Below, one piece after another: positions 7,964 through 15,801 of a stretch of 63,019 bases of DNA. The stretch is from NCBI GenBank assembly GCA_025361145.1, contig JANYAV010000016.1, positions 1 to 63,019 on the forward strand, written 5' to 3'. The position numbers were made by a program, and so were the translations under genes. Position 1 is the stretch's first letter; every line of letters starts with the position of its first letter. The notes under the pieces were generated by a model that worked only from the letters and a program-made list of their open reading frames with translations, had not been told where the DNA came from and did no database searches. This DNA comes from Dehalococcoidia bacterium (GTDB taxonomy: Bacteria; Chloroflexota; Dehalococcoidia; Dehalococcoidales; UBA3254).

Positions 7964-9733
7964 ATGTTTCTACCTTCGACAGGGTTGGAATTAGAGCATT
8001 TGGGATGGTCCCAACTGGATATCATACTCGTAACTGGCGATAGTTATATTGATAGCCCGTTTATCGGCGCCGCCGTCATAGGTAAAATTCTGGAGCACGC
8101 CGGGTACCGGGTTGGAATTATTGCGCAACCTGATCTCCATACCGATATGGATATCTGCCGATTGGGAGAGCCACGCTTATTTTGGGGAGTAACGGGTGGC
8201 AGCGTGGATTCCATGATAGCCAACTACACCTCTTTGAAGAAAAGAAGAAAAAGCGATGATTTTACGCCGGGAGGAATAAATAACCGGCGTCCTGACAGAG
8301 CAACCATAGTCTATACCAATTTGATTAAACAGTATTTTAAGAGTGCCAAACCCATCGTGTTGGGAGGTATTGAAGCCAGCTTGCGGCGCGTTCCTCATTA
8401 TGACTTCTGGTCAGACAAGATCCGATCCTCCATATTGTTTGATTCTAAGGCGGACTATCTGCTTTACGGCATGGCTGACAAATCAATCCTGGAGTTCGCC
8501 GGAGCATTACGAGACGGAACTGAACCTCGAAGTATCCGCGGACTGTGTTATACAGCGGGCGCAGGAGAGATTGATAAAAAAGGTGATTATCTGGAGCTAC
8601 TGCCCTTTGAGGTAGTGGAAAAGGATAAGTCCTCTTTTAGCGAAATGTTCCGCACTTTTTATCAAAATAATGATCCTCTTACAGCTAAAGGGCTTTACCA
8701 AAAACAGGGTACTCGTTATCTTGTTCATAACCCGCCAGCCCAACCTTTGAGGCAGGAGGAATTGGACGCAGTTTATGAGCTGGATTTCGAACGTAACCAG
8801 CATCCCTATTATGAACAACGGGGAAAGGTGGTGGCGCTGGAGACCATCAAATTTTCTATTTCGACCCACCGTGGCTGTTATGGGGAATGTAATTTTTGCG
8901 CCATCGCTGTGCATGAGGGGCGGACCGTTCTCTGGCGAAGCCAGCAGTCCATACTAGATGAAGCCAGGAAGCTTACCCAATATCCTGATTTCAAGGGCTA
9001 TATCGTGGACATTGGCGGTCCCACAGCTAATATGTATGGTTTTGAATGTGAGAAAAAACTTCGGCGGGGGGCTTGCCAGGAAAAGCGCTGTTTATATCCG
9101 GAAGTATGCCCGTCCTTGAATGTGGACCATCATCATCAACTAGAACTGCTGAGGGAAATCCGTAAGATTAAAGGCATTAAAAAGGTATTTGTAGCTTCAG
9201 GTGTGCGCTACGATCTTCTATTTAGCGACAGAAAATTTGGCGCGCAATATTTACAGGAAGTGGTGGAACATCACGTATCAGGTCAGATGAAGGTGGCGCC
9301 TGAACACTCAGAGAAAGATGTTTTGAAAACCATGGGAAAACCTGATGCGGAAATGGTCGTACAATTCAAGAAGATTTTTGATAAGATGAGTCAAAAAGCT
9401 GGCAAGAAACAGTTTCTGACTTATTATCTTATTGCCGCACACCCGGGATGTACGGAAGAAAACATGCGGAGCTTAAAACAGTTTATGAGCCAAAGGCTTA
9501 AAACTAATCCGGAACAAGTTCAGATTTTCATTCCGGCACCATCTACCTATTCAAGTTTGATGTATTACACTGGAATTAACCCGTTTAGCGGGAAGCCGGT
9601 TTTTGTGGAAAAAAATCCTGTGAATAAACAAATTCAGAAGGATATAGTAACCAATAAACAGCCATCAAGTAGTCCTCTTTTTAAAAGAATAAGCCGCCGT
9701 CAGAGCCAGGGCAACCATTCGAAGAGTGATTAA
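7964..9733 (+). CDS. YgiQ family radical SAM protein
   Basis: A 589-residue member of the YgiQ (UPF0313) family. The N-terminal region (to about 290) has the family opening DIILVTGDSYIDSPFIGAAVIG, then the radical SAM core with Cys305-x3-Cys309-x2-Cys312 (HRGCYGECNFC) to bind the 4Fe-4S cluster that cleaves S-adenosylmethionine. The extra cysteines in the CQEKRCLYPEVCPS segment are also typical. The C-terminal tail is basic. The substrate of the family is not established. The gene is monocistronic: a terminator lies before it and a promoter for the next gene after it. The ribosome site is weak (GGAGA 10 bases upstream). Confidence 0.9.
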   Translation: MFLPSTGLELEHLGWSQLDIILVTGDSYIDSPFIGAAVIGKILEHAGYRVGIIAQPDLHTDMDICRLGEPRLFWGVTGGSVDSMIANYTSLKKRRKSDDFTPGGINNRRPDRATIVYTNLIKQYFKSAKPIVLGGIEASLRRVPHYDFWSDKIRSSILFDSKADYLLYGMADKSILEFAGALRDGTEPRSIRGLCYTAGAGEIDKKGDYLELLPFEVVEKDKSSFSEMFRTFYQNNDPLTAKGLYQKQGTRYLVHNPPAQPLRQEELDAVYELDFERNQHPYYEQRGKVVALETIKFSISTHRGCYGECNFCAIAVHEGRTVLWRSQQSILDEARKLTQYPDFKGYIVDIGGPTANMYGFECEKKLRRGACQEKRCLYPEVCPSLNVDHHHQLELLREIRKIKGIKKVFVASGVRYDLLFSDRKFGAQYLQEVVEHHVSGQMKVAPEHSEKDVLKTMGKPDAEMVVQFKKIFDKMSQKAGKKQFLTYYLIAAHPGCTEENMRSLKQFMSQRLKTNPEQVQIFIPAPSTYSSLMYYTGINPFSGKPVFVEKNPVNKQIQKDIVTNKQPSSSPLFKRISRRQSQGNHSKSD

Positions 9734-9786
9734 TATGTTTGTAATGTTGATGGGTTAAAATGAATATGGTGCAAAGGTAAAAGTTT

Positions 9787-9815
9787 TTGAATATATTGTA
9801 TGGCCGTGTTATGAT
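9787..9815 (+). promoter_or_regulatory. Promoter of the citrate/homocitrate synthase-like gene
   Basis: TTGAAT (9787-9792), a 17-base spacer, and TATGAT (9810-9815). The expected start of transcription is near 9822, which is the first base of the hairpin listed next. Confidence 0.65.
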
Positions 9816-9821
9816 ACTCGA

Positions 9822-9843
9822 CACCATAAGAAACGTTATGGTG
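9822..9843 (+). other. 5'-end stem-loop of the synthase mRNA
   Basis: Perfect 8-bp stem CACCATAA/TTATGGTG with a 6-base loop, placed exactly at the predicted transcription start. It may protect the 5' end of the mRNA. It could instead be the ygiQ terminator, since GATTTATTTT follows. Confidence 0.5.
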
Positions 9844-9879
9844 GATTTATTTTAACATTGAAACCCGTGGAGAAAATTA

Positions 9880-11124
9880 ATGCCTAAAATATATTTTATC
9901 GATGTAACGAACCGAGATGGCGTGCAGACTGCCAAGTTGGGCCTTTCCAAGCTAGAAAAAACCCTGATCAACGTTTATCTCAATGAGATGGGGATTTTTC
10001 AGTCGGAATTTGGTTTTCCCACGACACGGCATGAGTCGCTTTATCTACAGGCTAACCTGGAATTGGCAGCCATGGGGGTGCTGAAACGTATACATCTTGG
10101 TGGGTGGATACGGGCGGTTGTAGCTGATGTCGAGAATACCTTTAAATTGGTACCGGAAATACGCCATTTAAATCTATCGATTTCCACCTCTAACCAGATG
10201 ATTTATGGAAAGTTCCAGGGGAGAAAGTCATATGGTGATATTATCGAAGATATGACGGATGCGGTAGACGCTGCGCGTAAACACGGGTGTGAAACAATCG
10301 GTGTCGATGCTGAGGACGCTTCACGTACCGATCTGAAATATTTAATAAAGTTTGGTCTGGCTGCCAAGGAGCACGGCGCGGATCGCTTACGCTACTGCGA
10401 TACACTGGGCTACGATAACCCCTTTTCGATTTATGATACCTGTAAGAAGTTGGCGAAAGCCGTGGAGTTACCTATAGAGATTCATTGTCACGGTGATCTG
10501 GGGATGGCGGTAGCCAATGCTCTGGGTGGCGCTAAAGGCGCTCTGGACGGTGGTCAGGACGTTTATATCAATACAACAGTAAACGGCATCGGTGAACGAG
10601 CCGGTAATGCCGATCTGGTGGCAACAATTCTGGCGTTACTAAAATCCAAGGACTTCACTAAAAAATATGAAGTCGGGGATAAGATTGATCTTACCAAGGC
10701 TAATAAGATAGCGAAATTCGGCAGTTATGCCTTTGATGTACCGATCCCGATTAATCAACCAGGAGTGGGGGCTAACGCCTTTGCTCACGCGTCAGGTATT
10801 CATGCGGATGGTGTATTAAAAGACCCTCAAAATTACGAACTATATGGTTTTGAAGAATTGGGACGAGGCGAACCAGAACAGGTGGAAACAGGACGTGAAA
10901 TTTGCTCAGGCCAATACGGTGGTATTTCTGGGTTCGGCTACTTAATGGGCAAGATGAAAGACCCCATCTGTTTCTCCTCTAAAGAGGAATCTGATCAGGT
11001 ACTGGAGCTCGTGCGGTATGCCAATGTGGAGGCCCATAAACCGCTGGTGGAAGATGAGTTACGCTTCATTGCCAAATATCCGGGGATCGCTAAAAAACTC
11101 CTCACTCTGACACCGCTGGAATAA
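9880..11124 (+). CDS. Homocitrate / Re-citrate synthase-like enzyme
   Basis: A 414-residue enzyme of the LeuA/NifV family, which condenses acetyl-CoA with a 2-oxoacid. The N-terminus has FIDVTNRDGVQTAK (the RDG motif binds substrate), the metal site is HCHGDLGMAVANA, and VNGIGERAGNADL follows. The length fits homocitrate and Re-citrate synthases better than the longer LeuA, which has a C-terminal regulatory domain. Family members in Dehalococcoides include a Re-citrate synthase that replaces the usual citrate synthase. No nif, lysine or leucine genes are adjacent, so context does not decide among citrate, homocitrate or citramalate synthesis. It is a single gene between its own promoter and terminator. 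Confidence 0.75.
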   Translation: MPKIYFIDVTNRDGVQTAKLGLSKLEKTLINVYLNEMGIFQSEFGFPTTRHESLYLQANLELAAMGVLKRIHLGGWIRAVVADVENTFKLVPEIRHLNLSISTSNQMIYGKFQGRKSYGDIIEDMTDAVDAARKHGCETIGVDAEDASRTDLKYLIKFGLAAKEHGADRLRYCDTLGYDNPFSIYDTCKKLAKAVELPIEIHCHGDLGMAVANALGGAKGALDGGQDVYINTTVNGIGERAGNADLVATILALLKSKDFTKKYEVGDKIDLTKANKIAKFGSYAFDVPIPINQPGVGANAFAHASGIHADGVLKDPQNYELYGFEELGRGEPEQVETGREICSGQYGGISGFGYLMGKMKDPICFSSKEESDQVLELVRYANVEAHKPLVEDELRFIAKYPGIAKKLLTLTPLE

Positions 11125-11139
11125 AAAACAGTCTTTAAA

Positions 11140-11170
11140 GGGGGCTGAGAATTATCAGCCCCCCTTTTTT
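11140..11170 (+). terminator. Intrinsic terminator after the synthase gene
   Basis: Perfect 9-bp stem GGGGGCTGA/TCAGCCCCC with a 6-base loop followed by TTTTTT. Confidence 0.92.
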
Positions 11171-11266
11171 AATCGCAAGGAGCCAATTTGTCGAGGATGC
11201 TGTCTGGAGGAAATCGGTGAGAAAAATTGAGATAATTGGTTTATTATAATGAGGCAAGGAGATCTA

Positions 11267-12016
11267 ATGGCAGGAAAATGTGTTTTATATAATAAAAAAG
11301 ATCACATAGGATGGATTACTCTCAATCGGCCACAATCTGGAAATTGTTTTGATCTGGTTATGGCTCAAGAATTGGTGGAGATCTGTGCTCAGATCAACGA
11401 AGGCCATGAAGTTAACGCGATTTTCTTGACTGGGGCCGGATCGTCTTTTTGCAGCGGCGTTGATTTTCCCTGGCAGGAGAAGAATGGGAGGGTATCTGCA
11501 GTCGAAGCTGTGGCCGGTCTGGTGGGTCCTACTATAGCGGTAATCAACGGGGATGCGATTGGATTCGGCTTGGAGCTGGCGTTAGCCTGTGATTTACGCT
11601 TAGCGGCTAAAACGGTTCACTGCGGCCTTCCTCAGATTAGCGAAGGCCAGATACCTATTAATGGCGGGACTCAGCGACTATCACGAATCATAGGAAAAGC
11701 ACAAACTCTGGAAATGGTCCTGACCGGTGAAATATTAGATGCTCAGGCTGCTTTTGAAATCGGCCTGATAAATAAAATATATAATTCCTCTGATTTGCAA
11801 TTAGAAGTTGATAAATTAGCGGCTGATTTGTCTCTTAAAGCCCCCTTCGCACTTCGCTACATTAAAGAAGCAATAAATGAGGGATTAGATATGACTTTGG
11901 AACAGGGGCTGCGGTTGGAGGCTGATCTGTATTTTCTGTTGCATACCACAAGTGACCGTACTGAAGGTGTTAAAGCATTTCTCGAGAAAAGAAAACCGAA
12001 TTTTACGGGGAAATAA
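11267..12016 (+). CDS. Enoyl-CoA hydratase/isomerase family protein (variant active site)
   Basis: A crotonase-fold protein of 249 residues. The oxyanion-hole segments are present (SSFCSGVDF and GDAIGFGLELALACD). The first catalytic Glu is kept (GFGLELAL). The position of the second is Gln in CGLPQISEGQIPINGG, so simple hydration of enoyl-CoA may be impaired and another crotonase-type reaction (isomerase, hydrolase or ring chemistry) is possible. An ATG 18 bases earlier exists, but AAGGAGA at 11256-11262 points to this start. A TATAAT lies at 11245-11250. A second crotonase gene follows in the same direction after a repeat-filled gap, so the two probably work on related acyl-CoA substrates. 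Confidence 0.85.
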   Translation: MAGKCVLYNKKDHIGWITLNRPQSGNCFDLVMAQELVEICAQINEGHEVNAIFLTGAGSSFCSGVDFPWQEKNGRVSAVEAVAGLVGPTIAVINGDAIGFGLELALACDLRLAAKTVHCGLPQISEGQIPINGGTQRLSRIIGKAQTLEMVLTGEILDAQAAFEIGLINKIYNSSDLQLEVDKLAADLSLKAPFALRYIKEAINEGLDMTLEQGLRLEADLYFLLHTTSDRTEGVKAFLEKRKPNFTGK

Positions 12017-12086
12017 AAGACCAAATTACAAATCAAAAATCACAAATAGAAAATACCAGGCAAGAAATAACAAATAAGAAACAAGA
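12017..12086. repeat. A-rich degenerate heptamer tract between the two crotonase genes
   Basis: Units of the CAAATTA-CAAATCA-AAAATCA-CAAATAG type fill the gap and continue almost to the next start codon, which therefore has no good ribosome site. Confidence 0.6.
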
Positions 12087-12803
12087 ATGTCTAACTTTAA
12101 AGCTATTATTTACGAGAAAAGCGGCTATTTGGCCAAAGTAACACTCAACCGGCCCGATGTGTTGAATGCTTACAATATTCAAATGCGAGACGATCTCTAC
12201 GAGGTGTTGGGTGCTATACAGGATGACTCCGAGATAAGGGTAGTTATTTTGAAGGGCGCAGGGGAAAAGGCGTTCTGTGCCGGCGCGGATTTATCCGAGT
12301 TTCTAACAGCGCCAGCTCCTGTTTTTGCCCGTGCCGCCCGTTTTGAGCGTGACGTTTGGAAGCGTTTTACTGAGATGCCAATTCCCCTCATTGCCGCTTT
12401 GCACGGTTTTGTAATAGGCTCAGGGGTAGAAATGTCCCTGTGTTGCGATATCCGATTATGCTCGGAAGACGCCCAATTCCGTTTACCAGAAGTAAATCTG
12501 GGTCTCATTCCTGCTGCCGGCGGCAGCCAAACAATCCCGAGGGCAATTGGCAAGTCTCAAGCCATGGAAACTATTTTAAGCGGACGCTGGTTGAAAGCCG
12601 ATGAAGCTCAGCGCATCAAGCTAGTTAACAGGGTCTTGCCGCTTGCAAAACTATTTCTTGAAGCTGATAAATTGGCTGAGAAAATAGCACAATTTGATCC
12701 CAACGCGGTTATTATCGCCAAGCAAGCAGTAACCTTGGGTCTGGATTTGAGTCTGGAAGAGGGTTTAAAGCTGGAACGCCGCTTGGGTCTATCTTTAGGC
12801 TAG
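12087..12803 (+). CDS. Enoyl-CoA hydratase/isomerase family protein
   Basis: A crotonase-fold protein of 238 residues. AFCAGADLSEF and HGFVIGSGVEMSLCCDIR form the CoA and oxyanion site. Both catalytic glutamates expected of a hydratase are present (GSGVEMS and LPEVNLGLIPAAGG), in contrast with the gene before it. It is slightly short at the C-terminus compared with the usual 255-260 residues. No clear Shine-Dalgarno sequence precedes the ATG because the heptamer tract runs up to it. It could hydrate enoyl-CoA esters in fatty or aromatic acid oxidation; the substrate is not readable. Confidence 0.85.
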   Translation: MSNFKAIIYEKSGYLAKVTLNRPDVLNAYNIQMRDDLYEVLGAIQDDSEIRVVILKGAGEKAFCAGADLSEFLTAPAPVFARAARFERDVWKRFTEMPIPLIAALHGFVIGSGVEMSLCCDIRLCSEDAQFRLPEVNLGLIPAAGGSQTIPRAIGKSQAMETILSGRWLKADEAQRIKLVNRVLPLAKLFLEADKLAEKIAQFDPNAVIIAKQAVTLGLDLSLEEGLKLERRLGLSLG

Positions 12804-12853
12804 CAGACCGTTGCTTTCCCGCCCCTTGTTGGGTATTAAATTGGTTACTTAAC

Positions 12854-12887
12854 ACAGGTCAGGAGAGATTTAAAACTCCTGGCCTGT
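12854..12887. terminator. Hairpin between convergent genes, probable terminator
   Basis: A 12-bp stem ACAGGTCAGGAG/CTCCTGGCCTGT (one G-U) with a 10-base loop lies 51 bases after the second crotonase gene. The T tail is weak (TCTATT), so it may be only partly effective. Confidence 0.55.
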
Positions 12888-12949
12888 TCTATTAAGTGAT
12901 ATTGAAGAAACGATGGGCCGAAAAAACCTTGGTGAAAGGGCTTGCAAAG

Positions 12950-13327
12950 CTAGTGGGTTTTTTCGATAACCTCTTCCACCCATTTATGGGCGGCAATCAT
13001 GGTGGGGAATCCGACCGTTGTAAAAGCTAGAAGTACGACGTGGCGGATCTCATCCTGTGATATGCCTTCCTCTAAAGCTCTACGGACATGAGAGCGGACA
13101 CTGCCTTCTGAATTAATGCCGATAGCAATGCCAAGCTTGATCAGCCTGCGGCTCTTTTGATCGAGCGGACCTGCTTCGTGGCAGCTATTAGCCAGGTTAG
13201 CATAGGCTTTCCCGATAGCCGGGTAACGTTTAATAAAATCCGTGTATACCTCGGGTAAATAGCCCGTTTCTTCTTCTTTCCCATTTACCATGGTTCTTTT
13301 GGCTTTAGGTTTAGCTGGCATAGTCAT
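12950..13327 (-). CDS. Carboxymuconolactone decarboxylase / AhpD-like protein without redox cysteines
   Basis: About 125 residues of the CMD/AhpD fold: SRRLIKLGIAIG, then the loop where AhpD has Cys-x2-Cys-x3-His, then HVVLLAFTTVGFPTMIAAHKWV. Here the loop reads EGSVRSH: the His is kept but both cysteines are gone, so it cannot act as a peroxidase-type thiol enzyme. An upstream GTG at 13333 is in frame, but AGGAGGAG overlaps it and fits the ATG at 13327. It follows the Rieske gene by about 87 bases and is probably cotranscribed with it. The role is unknown. Confidence 0.78.
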   Translation of the reverse strand: MTMPAKPKAKRTMVNGKEEETGYLPEVYTDFIKRYPAIGKAYANLANSCHEAGPLDQKSRRLIKLGIAIGINSEGSVRSHVRRALEEGISQDEIRHVVLLAFTTVGFPTMIAAHKWVEEVIEKTH

Positions 13328-13414
13328 TTTCACTCCTCCTAAAAATAGTAAGCTACAAGAGAAAGGTTCATATCTCCCAAATCACGGGTAAAAGACATAT
13401 TTTCCCATAATATA

Positions 13415-13738
13415 TTACACTTCTACTTTGATGCTTTTACCTTCAACTTTGACATTATAATGGGATACATCTTTAGTTGAAAATCGAATAATTATCTTGG
13501 GCCCCCGGATAGTTTTTCCGGTAGTCACATCGAATTGAGAACCATGCCTAGGACAAGTCACGATTTTCCCTTCCAGGGTCCCTTTTGAGAGGTCTCCACC
13601 GGCGTGCGAGCACTTTCCATCAATGGCGTAATATTTTCCCTCAATGTTAGCGACAAGTATGGTTTTGGCGCTGACTGAAAAAGACTTCATGGTACCCACA
13701 GGAAGTTGGTCGGTCTGGGCAATTTCGACAAAGCTCAT
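13415..13738 (-). CDS. Rieske [2Fe-2S] ferredoxin
   Basis: A small soluble Rieske protein of 107 residues. The cluster ligands are clear: C-x-H in GKCSHAGGDL and C-x2-H in TCPRHGSQFDV. It resembles NirD-type or dioxygenase ferredoxins and would carry single electrons in the cytoplasm. AAGGAGAT lies 7 bases before the ATG. The next gene in the same direction is the CMD-like protein. No oxygenase partner is in the window. Confidence 0.9.
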   Translation of the reverse strand: MSFVEIAQTDQLPVGTMKSFSVSAKTILVANIEGKYYAIDGKCSHAGGDLSKGTLEGKIVTCPRHGSQFDVTTGKTIRGPKIIIRFSTKDVSHYNVKVEGKSIKVEV

Positions 13739-13879
13739 ATAATTATCTCCTTAATATCTATAATTTTATTATATATAATTTCAGCTACACGGGGTTTCCC
13801 TAAGAATACACTGTTCCTGTTTTATTAGTCACGAGTTTATAGATGCCAGGCGAATAATCCGATTCTTATTTAACACTTG

Positions 13880-13920
13880 AAAAAGCTAGAGGTTGATTGT
13901 AAGCCCCGTCTGGCTTTTTT
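13880..13920 (+). terminator. Terminator-like hairpin upstream of the MFS gene
   Basis: AAAAAGCTAGA pairs with TCTGGCTTTTT (one G-U) across an 18-base loop and ends in a T run. It sits between the divergent Rieske and MFS genes with no plus-strand gene just before it, so it may insulate the MFS promoter. Confidence 0.4.
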
Positions 13921-13947
13921 ACAGCAATTTAACTTTAAGGGTATAAT
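13918..13947 (+). promoter_or_regulatory. MFS promoter implying a leaderless mRNA
   Basis: TTTACA (13918-13923), 18 bases, TATAAT (13942-13947). The ATG at 13956 is only 9 bases past the -10, so the RNA should begin at or next to the start codon. No Shine-Dalgarno sequence is present. Confidence 0.6.
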
Positions 13948-13955
13948 CACAAGAT

Positions 13956-15338
13956 ATGCAAGCGATTTTAGCCTACGCCGCAATCCAATTGGTGGTATTG
14001 CTTTCTTCGATAAGTAGCACAGCAGTTTCAGTAGCTTTTCCAAAGATCACAGAACATTATCATACCTCACTGGTTTTGGCTGGTTGGGTATTGAGTATTT
14101 ATCAGTTAGTAGCTGCGTGTTCCATGGTTTTAATGGGGAAGGTGAGCGATGTTCTGGGACGCAAGAACACTTTTTTAATGTGTTCCGGTTTCTTTGTCGC
14201 CGGCTCGCTGTTAGCGGCACTAGCGCCTAACATTCAATTATTGATAGCCGCCCGTTTTATCCAGAGTATTGGTGGAGGGGGTTTCATCCCCTCTTTAGTA
14301 GGGATCATTGTCGAAATGTTTCCCCATCAACGGCAGCAACTTATCGGTGTAAGTATGGGAATCGGGAACGTGGGGGGGATCATAGGACCCAATATTGGCG
14401 GCTGGTTAGTAACCAACTTTGGCTGGCAATCCATTTTCTGGTTTAATGTCCCCCTCGTTACTTTAGCGGTTATTCCCCTGTTTTTCCTTTTAAAATCCAA
14501 TAAAAGAACAAAAGTTCAGATTGATTTTACAGGAGCGGGATTATTCAGCGCGTTACTATTTACATTTATGATCGGACTTTCTCAGGTTGCACACAGCGGA
14601 AGCGGTTCCGGCTGGCTAATCACGGGTCTCCTATTTATGACCAGTACAATTTTCCTTGCCCTGTTTATCCGGCATGAACTAAAAACCCCAGATCCCATTA
14701 TCGATCTAGATTTGCTGCGCTTGAAACCCTTCGCAGCAGCTAATATCTATAATTTTATGTTCGGTGCCTGTCTGTTAGGATTCACATCTTTTATCCCTCT
14801 CTACGCAGTTTCCGTGTACGGTATGACCACCATTCAGAGTGGCTTTGTTTTAATGGCCAGGTCAATCGGTTATGTTATAGCTTTGTTTACAAGTGGCTTT
14901 TTCCTGGTGAAATGGGGTTACCGTAAGCCGATGCTGCTGGGTACAATCATAATGTCAGCCGGTCTTTTATTATTTGGATTTGAATTTACAAATGTGAATA
15001 TATTAGGAACAGCAATCAGCTCAATAGGTTTAGTATCAGGGGTCGCTCTTTTAATTGGGCTTGGAATGGGGATTTCAACCCCAGCCTCAAGTAATGCTTG
15101 CCTGGATTTGAGGCCTCAAAGTGCATCTACGATTCAGGGCGTCCGGGGGATGTTCCGTCAGAGTGGCGGGGCAATCAGTATCGCCATTACAACCCTGATA
15201 CTTCAGTTTATGGGGAACCTTTCACTGGGCTTTAAAGCCGTTTTTATATCTACAGGTTTATTAGTTTTGCTAACTATTCCCTTTATCTTCGCCATGCCGG
15301 ATAAGGACAGCCAAGCCCTGGTGCGAGAGGGAAAATAG
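13956..15338 (+). CDS. MFS multidrug-type transporter, DHA2 family
   Basis: A 460-residue integral membrane protein with about 14 helices, the number typical of the DHA2 (EmrB/QacA) branch. MFS motif A is GKVSDVLGRK (61-70). Motif C, typical of drug/proton antiporters, is GNVGGIIGPNIGGWL. It would export a small organic compound using the proton gradient. It has its own promoter and is predicted to be translated from a leaderless mRNA. It faces the DUF35/thiolase pair, which are transcribed toward it. The substrate is unknown. Confidence 0.88.
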   Translation: MQAILAYAAIQLVVLLSSISSTAVSVAFPKITEHYHTSLVLAGWVLSIYQLVAACSMVLMGKVSDVLGRKNTFLMCSGFFVAGSLLAALAPNIQLLIAARFIQSIGGGGFIPSLVGIIVEMFPHQRQQLIGVSMGIGNVGGIIGPNIGGWLVTNFGWQSIFWFNVPLVTLAVIPLFFLLKSNKRTKVQIDFTGAGLFSALLFTFMIGLSQVAHSGSGSGWLITGLLFMTSTIFLALFIRHELKTPDPIIDLDLLRLKPFAAANIYNFMFGACLLGFTSFIPLYAVSVYGMTTIQSGFVLMARSIGYVIALFTSGFFLVKWGYRKPMLLGTIIMSAGLLLFGFEFTNVNILGTAISSIGLVSGVALLIGLGMGISTPASSNACLDLRPQSASTIQGVRGMFRQSGGAISIAITTLILQFMGNLSLGFKAVFISTGLLVLLTIPFIFAMPDKDSQALVREGK

Positions 15339-15365
15339 TGTGACTTTAATCGTGCCCTATCTTTT

Positions 15366-15773
15366 TTAGCTGTCTAAGACGAACATGGGAGAGATGTCTT
15401 CCGGGGGTTTTTTATCGTCGGGTATGAGGTTGTTGTCCATATGAACAGATTTTCCTATCAGATCAAGCGTAGCCTTGTTAGGATCTGCTCCCTGGATATT
15501 GCCCATGATCCAGGGGCCTTCAGCCAATTCAACCACTACCACCAGGTAAGGTGTCTGCCCACGGTGGCTCTCGGGGGGGATAAAAATCGAGGTGAAAGTT
15601 GCGATTTTACCCTTTCCTGAAAGCTGAACAATTTCCGAATCAGTGGCACCGCAATGACGGCAGGCCAGCCGGGGCGGAGCGGTAACGAAGCCACAAGCTT
15701 TGCATTTGAGCCCCTGCAGTTTATTCTCTCTGAGGGCTAGTCTATATTCTTTAACGCCTAATTTATCGCCCAT
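15366..15773 (-). CDS. DUF35 zinc-ribbon/OB-fold acyl-CoA-associated protein
   Basis: A 135-residue protein with an N-terminal rubredoxin-like zinc ribbon (Cys24-x2-Cys27 and Cys38-x2-Cys41) followed by an OB fold (about 50-125). Such proteins bind thiolase-type enzymes and help bring acyl-CoA to the active site, as in the archaeal thiolase/HMG-CoA synthase complex. It is encoded 28 bases after the thiolase in the same direction, which supports a direct partnership. GGAGAT precedes the ATG. Confidence 0.88.
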   Translation of the reverse strand: MGDKLGVKEYRLALRENKLQGLKCKACGFVTAPPRLACRHCGATDSEIVQLSGKGKIATFTSIFIPPESHRGQTPYLVVVVELAEGPWIMGNIQGADPNKATLDLIGKSVHMDNNLIPDDKKPPEDISPMFVLDS

Positions 15774-15801
15774 ATTATCTCCGAGTAATTAAATATTATT
15801 C

